From Hymenobacter sediminicola (lineage in GTDB: Bacteria; Bacteroidota; Bacteroidia; Cytophagales; Hymenobacteraceae): a DNA stretch of 64,000 bases. Under the pieces are notes generated by a model. The model saw nothing but the letters and a program-made list of their open reading frames with translations. It had not been told where the DNA came from and did no database searches. Every line of letters begins with the position of its first letter. Position 1 is the stretch's first letter. Below are positions 7,129 to 13,883 of the stretch, piece after piece. The position numbers and the translations under genes were made by a program. The stretch spans positions 124,001-188,000 of the forward strand of contig NZ_CP060202.1 in the NCBI RefSeq assembly GCF_014250515.1, written 5' to 3'.

Positions 7129-8793
7129 TTAGATGGCAGGTTGTTTACGGCGCCGCAGCCCCTGCACCGCCGTAAAGCCCAGCAGCACTACGGCCAGCAC
7201 CTGCGTTGCAGGGCCAATCAGCTCCCCGTGGCGGACATAGAAGGTCAGCTCTTCGTTGAGATGCACGGTGTGGCGGCTGGCCGCCTGCACCCACCAGCCC
7301 GTGCGCGTCACGATTTCGCCTTTCTGATTGATGAACGCCGAGATGCCGGTATTGGCGGAGCGGGCCACGTCGCGGCGGGTTTCGATGGCGCGGAGCGTGG
7401 CGTACTGCAAATGCTGCTCGTGGCCGGGCGAGTCGGACCACCAGCCGTCGTTGGTGATGATGCCGATGAGCGTGGCGCCGTTCTTCATGTATTCGGCCAT
7501 GAAGTCGCCGTACACCGATTCGTAGCAGATGGAGGGCGCAAGGCGCAGGTTCGGGTCGGAGGTGCGGAACACGGTGCGCTCCTCCTGGCTGCCATACGAG
7601 CCCACAAAGCCGCCTAGGTCGATGTTGTTGACGAGTTTGGCCAGCGCCACCGGCACTTTTTCTACGCCCGGCACGAGCCGTGACTTGTGGTAGAACGTAA
7701 CGGGCGCGGTAGCGCCCGGCAGATGCACTGCCGTATTCGAGACGTCATAGAAACCCAGGTCGTCGCGGAAGCGGGCAGTGGGCGTTGCTGTTTCCTTGGT
7801 CGGGTAAGTCGTGACGCTGGTGATGCCCGTAATCAGCTCCAGACCGGGGTGCGTAGCCAGCCAGGAGCGCAGCCGAAACACTTTCGGGTTCGTGTCGAAT
7901 GTCTGCTCGAAGTAGGACTCTTCCAGCGCCGTTTCGGGCCAGAGAACCAGTTTGGTCTGAGGTGTAAGCTGCTGCTCGGTGAGGCTGATCAGGCGCGTAA
8001 TCTGCTCGTCGTAGGGAATGAAGTTGGGCGTGCTGCTGAATTTCTCCAGAAACGGGTCGACGTTGGGCTGCACCACGACTACCTCGGCCGTTTTGCCTTT
8101 CTCCTGGTATTGGCTGCCAATCAGGAAAGAGGCCAGCATGGGCAGACCAGCGGCTGCCGCCGGTGCCAGCCAGCGCCGGACCGGGTGGCTGGCCGAGGAG
8201 CGAAACAGCGCCCCGAATACCAGGATATTCACCAGCCACATCCAGACCGAACCGCCCAGAAAGCCTGTGTATTCGTACCACTGCACCAGATAGTTCGCCT
8301 GCGCAAACCCGTTGCCGAGTGTGAGCCAGGGCCAGGTCAGGTCCCAGTGCAGGTGCAGCTGCTCGAAGGCAATCCAGTAGACGGGTAAGGAAAAGTATCC
8401 CAGCGCCGGACCAGCCAGCCGCTTGGTGTGGTAGAACGCCATGACAGGCGCACACATCATCAGCGCATTGCAGACCACCGCCGTAATGCCACCACCTAAG
8501 GTGCTGTAGCTCACCCAATAAGTAGTAAAGGCGTTCCAGAGCACCAGGCACAAATAGGTGTAGCGGAATACCTTCCAGCCGCTGGCGCCGCGTTGCGTGA
8601 GCAACTGCTCCAAACGCAGGTAGGGTACCCAGGCCACCAGTAGCACCAGCGCCAGCCCGGCCGGGTGCACGGGCCAGCCCAGCCACAGCAGGCCGGCGCT
8701 CAGCAGGGCCAGCAGGCTGGGCAGCCAATAGGCCAGACCAGTTGGTGAGGAGGTTCGCGTTTCAGGAGAAGCCAAGGTGGGGTTATTCGTCAC
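7129..8793 (-). CDS. lnt: Apolipoprotein N-acyltransferase
   Basis: 554 residues from a GTG at 8793, chosen because it overlaps the end of rsmI by 11 bases (coupled GTGACGAATAA) and gives the usual length; the frame extends further into rsmI. Several hydrophobic segments fill the first 230 residues. The C-terminal half is a nitrilase-type domain with the Glu-Lys-Cys triad visible as WPETALEE, YHKSRLVPG and SICYES. The enzyme adds the third acyl chain to the N-terminal cysteine of lipoproteins in the inner membrane. This fits a genome rich in lipoproteins. Confidence 0.93.
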   Translation of the reverse strand: MTNNPTLASPETRTSSPTGLAYWLPSLLALLSAGLLWLGWPVHPAGLALVLLVAWVPYLRLEQLLTQRGASGWKVFRYTYLCLVLWNAFTTYWVSYSTLGGGITAVVCNALMMCAPVMAFYHTKRLAGPALGYFSLPVYWIAFEQLHLHWDLTWPWLTLGNGFAQANYLVQWYEYTGFLGGSVWMWLVNILVFGALFRSSASHPVRRWLAPAAAAGLPMLASFLIGSQYQEKGKTAEVVVVQPNVDPFLEKFSSTPNFIPYDEQITRLISLTEQQLTPQTKLVLWPETALEESYFEQTFDTNPKVFRLRSWLATHPGLELITGITSVTTYPTKETATPTARFRDDLGFYDVSNTAVHLPGATAPVTFYHKSRLVPGVEKVPVALAKLVNNIDLGGFVGSYGSQEERTVFRTSDPNLRLAPSICYESVYGDFMAEYMKNGATLIGIITNDGWWSDSPGHEQHLQYATLRAIETRRDVARSANTGISAFINQKGEIVTRTGWWVQAASRHTVHLNEELTFYVRHGELIGPATQVLAVVLLGFTAVQGLRRRKQPAI

Positions 8794-9523
8794 GGTCGTC
8801 GTTTGCGTAGCGGTGCTGCTTGATACGTTCTTCTTTCTCGCGGCCCTGCACCACCAGTACAATCTCGCCTTTGATGGCCGCACGGGCCGCAAAGTTGGCA
8901 GCCAATTCGGCCAATGGGGCCGTTACGGTTTCCTCAAACAGCTTGGTCAGCTCGCGGCTCACGGAGGCTGGCCGGTCGGGACCCAGCACTTCGGCCAGTT
9001 GCTCCAGCGTCTTCACAATGCGGTGCGGCGACTCGTAGAAAATCATGGTGCGGTGTTCTTGGGCCAGTTCCTTGAGGCGGGTCTGGCGGCCCTTCTTCAC
9101 CGGCAGAAACCCCTCAAACGTGAACCGCTCGGCTCCGAATCCCGACTTAAGCAGCGCCGGCACGAAGGCCGTAGCCCCGGGCAGGCATTCCACTTTCAGG
9201 CCCCGGGCCAGGCACTCACGCACCAACAGAAAGCCAGGGTCCGAAATTCCGGGCGTGCCGGCATCCGATACGAGGGCCATTGTTTCGCCCTTCTCCAGCC
9301 GGTCGAGTAGGCGCTGCACCTGCTGGTGCTCGTTGTGCAGGTGGTAGCTAAGCATGGGCTTTTTCAGGCCCAGGTGCTGCAGCAGGCGGCCACTGGTGCG
9401 GGTGTCTTCAGCCAGCACGGTATCTACTTCGCCCAGTATCCGGATGGCCCGCAGGGTAATATCCTCCAGGTTGCCGATGGGCGTGGGCACGAGGTAGAGC
9501 AGCGTGGGCGTAGGTTCTGACAT
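8783..9523 (-). CDS. rsmI: 16S rRNA (cytidine-1402-2'-O)-methyltransferase RsmI
   Basis: 246 residues. LYLVPTPIGNLEDITLRAI at the N terminus, AEDTRTSGRLLQHLG and VSDAGTPGISDPGFLLV are the classic RsmI/tetrapyrrole methylase motifs; LPGATAFVPALLKSG and FYESPHRI follow. It 2'-O-methylates C1402 in the decoding centre. The short C-terminal extension seen in some members is absent. A -7 element TACCTTTG ends 5 bases before the ATG. The stop overlaps the GTG start of lnt, so the two are probably translationally coupled. Confidence 0.95.
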   Translation of the reverse strand: MSEPTPTLLYLVPTPIGNLEDITLRAIRILGEVDTVLAEDTRTSGRLLQHLGLKKPMLSYHLHNEHQQVQRLLDRLEKGETMALVSDAGTPGISDPGFLLVRECLARGLKVECLPGATAFVPALLKSGFGAERFTFEGFLPVKKGRQTRLKELAQEHRTMIFYESPHRIVKTLEQLAEVLGPDRPASVSRELTKLFEETVTAPLAELAANFAARAAIKGEIVLVVQGREKEERIKQHRYANDDRDE

Positions 9524-9528
9524 GGCAG

Positions 9529-9536
9529 CAAAGGTA
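9529..9536 (-). promoter_or_regulatory. -7 element TACCTTTG of rsmI
   Basis: Plus-strand CAAAGGTA equals TACCTTTG on the minus strand, 5 bases upstream of the rsmI ATG. The transcript start would fall at or beside the start codon. Confidence 0.5.
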
Positions 9537-9547
9537 GGGGGTGCTGC

Positions 9548-9805
9548 CTAAGCTACAGACTCCGCCCCATGCCGGGTGGCCAGTGCCTCAATGCGCTCCG
9601 CCAGCCGGTGGTCGCGCTTGGTTACAGTGTTGCCGGCATCGTGGGTGCGCAGCCGGAACTCCACGGTATTGTACTCGTTGGCCCACCACGGGTGATGGTC
9701 CTGCGCTTCGGCGGCTTCGGCCACGTCGGTCATGAAGGCGAAGGCCGTTTTGAAGTCAGGGAAACGGTAGCGGCGAGTAAGGGCGTTGTCGTGTTCGGTC
9801 CACAT
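9548..9805 (-). CDS. 4a-hydroxytetrahydrobiopterin dehydratase (pterin carbinolamine dehydratase)
   Basis: 85 residues from the ATG at 9805; a longer reading is possible but the family starts here. The signature region is AEAAEAQDHHPWWANEYNTVEFRLRTHDAGNTVTKRDHRLAERI, with the HHP active-site histidines and the later TxxD...LA element. The enzyme dehydrates 4a-hydroxytetrahydropterin after aromatic amino acid hydroxylation. No hydroxylase is nearby. It starts 11 bases after the NADAR gene and is probably cotranscribed with it. Confidence 0.92.
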   Translation of the reverse strand: MWTEHDNALTRRYRFPDFKTAFAFMTDVAEAAEAQDHHPWWANEYNTVEFRLRTHDAGNTVTKRDHRLAERIEALATRHGAESVA

Positions 9806-9816
9806 GGTTACTGGAG

Positions 9817-10377
9817 TTAAGCAAGGATATTCCGGACTTCCATCAAAGTAAAGCCCAGCAGATTGAGGCCGGGCCATGCAGCCGGATTGGCGGCCTGTGG
9901 GTGGTCTTGCGCCAAACCGATTCCCCACACCGGGTCTACAGGGCTGGCCTCCACGAGGACGCGGGAGCCGGTGCCCAGCAGAAACGCGCGCAGTGCTGGG
10001 TGCTGCTCGAACTTAGCCGCGTTGCCTTGCACTACAATAGCAAAACGAGCGGCATTCCAGTGGGCTTCCTCGAAGTTGCGGACGGTGCGGCCCAGCTTTT
10101 TCGCTTGGTCGGGATGGGTAGACGCCAAGATGGCCTGCCGGGCGGCTTCATCCTGAAACAAGCGGGCTTTTTCAGCCATCATATAGTGCTCGGCGGTGGC
10201 GTAGGTGTCGCCGGCCACCTCAAATGGTGCCGGATACCATTGGCTGAACACTTCCTTGCCGATGCGGCCGGCGCCAGTGTGGCCCCAGAAATACAAGTAC
10301 TTGATGGCCGCCCCGGCTTCCAGATGCTGCAGCAGGCTCTCAACGGAGCGAATGGCGGGCAGAGGGGTAGCAGACAT
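9817..10377 (-). CDS. NADAR family protein (YbiA-like N-glycosidase)
   Basis: 186 residues from the ATG at 10377. The frame stays open for 62 more residues upstream, but those are the antisense of a decayed gene copy at 10432-10533 and are not counted. Motifs are YLYFWGHT, FSQWYPAPFEV, TYATAEHYMMAEKARLF, VRNFEEAHWNAARFAIV and VWGIGLAQDHPQA, all typical of the NADAR/YbiA fold that cleaves damaged riboflavin intermediates or ADP-ribose N-glycosidic bonds. The pterin dehydratase gene follows after 11 bases. A -7 element lies about 45 bases upstream. Confidence 0.9.
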   Translation of the reverse strand: MSATPLPAIRSVESLLQHLEAGAAIKYLYFWGHTGAGRIGKEVFSQWYPAPFEVAGDTYATAEHYMMAEKARLFQDEAARQAILASTHPDQAKKLGRTVRNFEEAHWNAARFAIVVQGNAAKFEQHPALRAFLLGTGSRVLVEASPVDPVWGIGLAQDHPQAANPAAWPGLNLLGFTLMEVRNILA

Positions 10378-10422
10378 GATAAACCGGGGAAAGGCAGGAG
10401 TATTGTAGAAAACTGAAGATGC

Positions 10423-10455
10423 CAAAGCTAAGCCCATATCGGCGACCCACTCAAG
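10423..10455 (-). promoter_or_regulatory. Probable promoter of the NADAR-pterin dehydratase pair
   Basis: On the minus strand, TAGCTTTG (10430-10423) matches the -7 consensus and CTTG (10455-10452) stands 21 bases upstream as a three-of-four -33 match. The -33 part lies inside the decayed gene copy, suggesting that the copy was recruited into the promoter. Confidence 0.4.
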
Positions 10456-10533
10456 AACGAGGACGTCTGCGGCGGTTTCGGCAACCGGGAAGGCAAGGAA
10501 AGCTACGGCACCGACAGTGACGCGGGCATCTAA
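10432..10533 (+). pseudogene. Decayed copy of part of the 11733-12233 gene
   Basis: Bases 10441-10530 align without gaps to 11823-11912 in the intact gene, with 12 differences in 90 (about 87 percent identity), all of them transitions. Nine further bases (GCCCATATC) match GGCCACATC upstream if nine bases are deleted. The frame reads GDPLKNEDVCGGFGNRE and then KESYGTDSDAGI before a stop at 10531-10533. An in-frame stop at 10429 and the lack of a start codon argue against expression. It lies on the plus strand in the gap between the NADAR and GAF genes. Confidence 0.75.
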
Positions 10534-10638
10534 TATCGCGCAGCCATACCCTGAGTTACACAAGACTTCTTTTTAGATACAGCCTTGTATAATGGCAAGG
10601 CAGGAAGCCGCAACTCTAGCGCCTTGTGTGGGGTTGGT

Positions 10639-11367
10639 TTAGCGGCTAATGCTGGCCAACGCCTGTTTCAGCTCCTTCTGCATGGCTTGTACCACCAGTA
10701 GTGCTTCCTCCTGGCTGGACTGACGGTAGGCGCGGGCAGCATCGGTGTCTTCGTCTTCCTCGTGCTTGCTCAACTCGGCCAAGGTATCCATTCGGGTAAG
10801 CGAAAAATGGATTTGCTGCCGTACCCGCTCCCACAATCCTCGGCTCAGCGTCTGGTCGTTGGCGAAGGCCGCTTCCAATAGTAGAATATCCGACGCTGCT
10901 TGCCCCATGTGGTCGAGCAGTATCTGCTCGGTGAGGGAGAGCATACGGGGTTTTCTGTCTATCACGCACAATGTGCCAACGGCAGATCCATCGGGTGAGC
11001 GGAGAGGACGGCCCGCATAAAAGCCAAGCTGAAGTCCGCGCACAGCATCCATATTAACCAGCTCGCAGGGATGCTGCGCCAAGTCCTCGAACACTGTAAT
11101 GCCTTCGTGCAGAACGGCTACCGAACAGAGACTATTGGAGCGGGAGGCTCGCTGCACTTCCTGCAGACCTACGTTACCGGCAAACACCACCTCCTCGGCC
11201 CCGACCAAGGACACCAGAGCCACAGGAACAGCGAAAAGCTTCGCCAGAATGCTTACAAACTCATTAAATAATGGCTGGTTAGGCTGAAAAAGCACCTCAT
11301 ACTGGCTGAGCGCATCAATACGTTGGCCCTCATTATCTGGAATCAGCCCAGGAAAAGTAGTTGGCAT
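10639..11367 (-). CDS. GAF domain protein
   Basis: 242 residues. A GAF domain spans about 25-175: LFAVPVALVSLVGAEEVVFAGNVG, SLCSVAVLHEGITVFEDLAQHPC, LQLGFYAGRPLRSPDGSAVGTLCVIDRKPRMLS. This is the form found in many bacterial sensor kinases. The remaining 65 residues are helical and charged (HEEDEDTDAARAY) with no kinase, cyclase or HTH domain, so it is a stand-alone sensor or regulator. No neighbour reveals its partner. Confidence 0.82.
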   Translation of the reverse strand: MPTTFPGLIPDNEGQRIDALSQYEVLFQPNQPLFNEFVSILAKLFAVPVALVSLVGAEEVVFAGNVGLQEVQRASRSNSLCSVAVLHEGITVFEDLAQHPCELVNMDAVRGLQLGFYAGRPLRSPDGSAVGTLCVIDRKPRMLSLTEQILLDHMGQAASDILLLEAAFANDQTLSRGLWERVRQQIHFSLTRMDTLAELSKHEEDEDTDAARAYRQSSQEEALLVVQAMQKELKQALASISR

Positions 11368-11732
11368 ATCAAAAGGTAGAGAACAAGGCCACGTATCAGA
11401 GACACTTATTGGCTCAGGTTCAGGTGTGACGGGCAGGAGGCACCCGAAAAACGGCGTGCTTACAGCTCGGTAGAGTTGTCATTCTTGCGCGCGCTGGCAA
11501 CACATCTACTACGTTACGGGTAGTATTCCCGTTCAGCAGAGACGAGTATGTAGGTGAAATAGAGTGCAGCATGTAGTTGCGGGCAGGTCGTTGCGGCTGC
11601 GTGCTGGAGTCGGCTTTGCTATCGTGTATAACAAGGACAATAGACCGTACAGCGTGGTATAACCTAAACCCAAATCCGCGAACCACAGTACATACCTCCA
11701 GACAGTTCGCCCACCTCAACACCTCTATTCCT
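11368..11732. other. Divergent intergenic region
   Basis: 365 bases between the GAF gene (minus) and the hydrophilic protein gene (plus). It must contain both promoters. I see no long hairpin, repeat or RNA gene. A frame is open through 11577-11732 into the next gene but lacks coding character. Confidence 0.4.
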
Positions 11733-12233
11733 ATGGCAATTGACCCCAACGACCGTCCCGTACGCGTCATCAACGACGATACTACCGAGCAGGAAATGAA
11801 GGCCGGCCACATCACGCCCGGCGGCGACCCACCCAAGAACGAGGACGCCCGCGGTGGCTTCGGCAACCGAGAAGGCAAGGAAGGCTATGGCACTGACAGC
11901 GGTGCGGGCATCTCGGCCGTGTCGGTGAACGAAAATGCCGACCGCGCCAGCTCGCCGCCCGACAACATCCGCAGCAACGACGAAGGCCGCCCCGACCGCC
12001 CCAACCAGGATATGCCCGCTGAAGACGAACCCGATGTGGAAGCCCGCCGCCCGGTAGATGAGCTGGACCGCGACGATGCCCGCCGAGGGCGCGACGAAAT
12101 GTCGGACCCCGATTCGCGCGTGGGAATGGGCCAGATGGACCGCCCAACCGGCACCAATGCCGACCTGTCGCGTGCCGGCACCAACGCTGACCTCACTGAC
12201 CCCAACGCCACCGATACAGCCATCGACCAGTAA
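11733..12233 (+). CDS. Acidic, disordered, hydrophilin-like protein
   Basis: 166 residues from the ATG at 11733. There is no hydrophobic core; Asp, Glu, Arg, Pro, Asn and Gly dominate and glycine is about 11 percent by my count. Features are a GDPPKNEDARGGFGNREGK segment, several DxxR and RPD stretches, and a near-repeat TNADLSRAG/TNADLTDPN at the C terminus. The composition fits hydrophilins, disordered proteins that accumulate in water stress, but no family was recognised. A decayed copy of residues 31-60 lies at 10432-10533. The small gene at 12261 follows after 27 bases and is similar in character. Confidence 0.7.
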   Translation: MAIDPNDRPVRVINDDTTEQEMKAGHITPGGDPPKNEDARGGFGNREGKEGYGTDSGAGISAVSVNENADRASSPPDNIRSNDEGRPDRPNQDMPAEDEPDVEARRPVDELDRDDARRGRDEMSDPDSRVGMGQMDRPTGTNADLSRAGTNADLTDPNATDTAIDQ

Positions 12234-12260
12234 TATTCCGTTCATTTAACGTGTACTGCC

Positions 12261-12470
12261 ATGTCAGATAAAAGCAATAAGAACGAGCAAAGTCAGAATA
12301 GTCCGCGCAAGCCCGACACGGAAACGCAGGCAAAAGCTGATGCGCTGCCAGTAAATGACTTCGATGAGCAAACGGAAGAGCGGCTGGAGCAGGAGGCCAT
12401 TGATGCCGGTCTGCGCCACCCCAACCGCAACCTCGATAAGCCCGACATCGACAAGCCACCCTATAGCTAG
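12261..12470 (+). CDS. Small disordered hydrophilic protein
   Basis: 69 residues. It starts MSDKSNKNEQSQNS and is Lys, Asp, Glu, Gln and Asn rich, with a short predicted helix (EQTEERLEQEAIDAGLRH) and a Pro-rich end (DKPDIDKPPYS). No signal peptide, membrane segment or known domain is visible. It lies 27 bases after the disordered protein gene and before a terminator, so the pair is likely cotranscribed. A stress-protective role is only a guess from composition. Confidence 0.6.
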   Translation: MSDKSNKNEQSQNSPRKPDTETQAKADALPVNDFDEQTEERLEQEAIDAGLRHPNRNLDKPDIDKPPYS

Positions 12471-12485
12471 TTCACAGCCAGCACC

Positions 12486-12520
12486 AAAAAAGCACCTTCC
12501 CCGCGGAACGGTGCTTTTTT
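12486..12520 (+). terminator. Intrinsic terminator after the hydrophilic protein pair
   Basis: AAAAAAGCACC and GGTGCTTTTTT arms around a 13-base loop, ending in a T run, 16 bases past the stop at 12470. Confidence 0.85.
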
Positions 12521-12560
12521 CTTCTCTACGGTTCTGCTTACCATCTTATCCCTACTTATT

Positions 12561-13259
12561 ATGGCCCGTTATGTTACCACCGACCTGCATGGCTGTCTGC
12601 GCACGTTTCAGCACTTGCTGGAGCATGAGTTGCAGCTGCAGCCCACCGACGAGTTGTACTTGCTGGGCGACTATGTGAACAAAGGCCCTAACAGCCGCGG
12701 GGTGCTCGACTACCTGATGACGTTGCCAGCACAAGGATACCAGGTGCACTGCCTACGCGGCAACCACGACCAAGAACTGCTTGATGCGGCGCTAGGTCAT
12801 CGTCACCTCACGTGGGCATCTGCTGCCGACCGGGGCCTAACGCTGGAGAGCTTCGGAGTAAGTCGCGCCGAGGATATTCCTGATACGTATTTGCAGTGGT
12901 TGAGCGCCTTGCCGTACCAGCTCGATATTCCGGGCTTCACGCTGGTGCATGCCGGATTCAACTTTCAACTCCCGCCCGACCGGATGCGCACCGACTGGCA
13001 TACCATGCTTAACATCAAGCAATTCACGGTTGATGCCTCCAGGTTACAGGGCCGTCGGCTGGTACATGGCCACGTGCCCACTCCTACTGCCGAAGTGCAG
13101 CGCCGGGTGCGAGTGCGAAGTAGTGCACTAGGCTTAGATACCGGCTGTGTATACCGTCATAACCCGGAGCTGGCTCATCTGGCCGCCCTCAACCTCGACA
13201 CCTTCGCTCTAACGTTAGTACCCAACCGAGAGCAGCCCTATCCTATAGCTCGCCGCTGA
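12561..13259 (+). CDS. Calcineurin-like metallophosphoesterase (serine/threonine phosphatase type)
   Basis: 232 residues. The five metal-binding motifs are in order: TDLHGC (DxH), GDYVNKGPNSRGVLDYL (GDxxxxG), LRGNHDQEL (GNHD), LVHAGF and VHGHVPT. The arrangement is that of the bacterial PrpA/ApaH-like phosphatases, and the size is right for a single-domain cytoplasmic enzyme that hydrolyses phosphoprotein or dinucleotide substrates. It stands alone between two terminators. The substrate cannot be read from the sequence. Confidence 0.9.
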   Translation: MARYVTTDLHGCLRTFQHLLEHELQLQPTDELYLLGDYVNKGPNSRGVLDYLMTLPAQGYQVHCLRGNHDQELLDAALGHRHLTWASAADRGLTLESFGVSRAEDIPDTYLQWLSALPYQLDIPGFTLVHAGFNFQLPPDRMRTDWHTMLNIKQFTVDASRLQGRRLVHGHVPTPTAEVQRRVRVRSSALGLDTGCVYRHNPELAHLAALNLDTFALTLVPNREQPYPIARR

Positions 13260-13283
13260 ACTTACTTCTACACTGATGGACGT

Positions 13284-13340
13284 GAAAGCGCCCGGCCCCT
13301 GGCTTTTGCAAAACGCGAAGCAAAGAGGCTGGGCGCTTTC
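13284..13340 (+). terminator. Terminator after the phosphatase gene
   Basis: Outer arms GAAAGCGCCC (13284-13293) and GGGCGCTTTC (13331-13340), with further partial pairing inside. It lies 24 bases after the stop at 13259. Confidence 0.7.
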
Positions 13341-13883
13341 ATATTTGGGAACAATGGTATTTATCCCGCACTTGGCAGATGTAAAATGTGATTATATAAT
13401 AAATTGTTCATAATGAATCACTGACTTGTATTGTTATAGTTATAATTATACTTCGATTGAAGGCATCTGTTATCAACTATAAAACAAGATTTAAGAAGCT
13501 GATGAGTAGCTGTAAAAGTCAAAAAAGGAAGAAGGTGTTCTGGCGTAATGAAGTTAAAAAATGCTTTTATAGCTTTTTGAAGCAGTATAATAATTAGATA
13601 TATAGGTGACTTACTACTGATAATGCAAAATTAAAGATGATGCCTATTGCATAGATTCAAATTGAATCTATATTTGAACGATCATATAAACTATGGTTAA
13701 GCGAAAAAGCCGTAATTAAACTTTGCTAAGAAGTTTGCGGCTGTAGGTGCGCACTGTGCCCTGCGCTTATGCGGTACATCTGCTATGCAGCAGATGGGAT
13801 ACTTGGATTGTGAAGCCGGCCACTCTGTATGGAAATGGCTTGCTCTTTCGCTCGTTCAATCACGCTTGCCCATTTCTGGTACC
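13341..13883 (+). promoter_or_regulatory. AT-rich 540-base leader region upstream of the T9SS beta-helix gene
   Basis: No gene is supported here. Bases 13380-13720 are very AT-rich. Visible structures: a perfect 21-base palindrome ATAGATTCAAATTGAATCTAT (13651-13671), a two-part hairpin (AGCCG 13708-13712 with CGGCT 13738-13742, and AAACTT 13718-13723 with AAGTTT 13731-13736), and an eight-base-arm hairpin (CATCTGCT 13777-13784 with AGCAGATG 13789-13796). They suggest an operator and a structured 5' leader. Confidence 0.45.

Noticed and set aside
10378..10563. Upstream extension of the NADAR protein by 62 residues
   Set aside because: The extra residues are the antisense of the decayed gene copy at 10432-10533; the ATG at 10377 gives the family N terminus.
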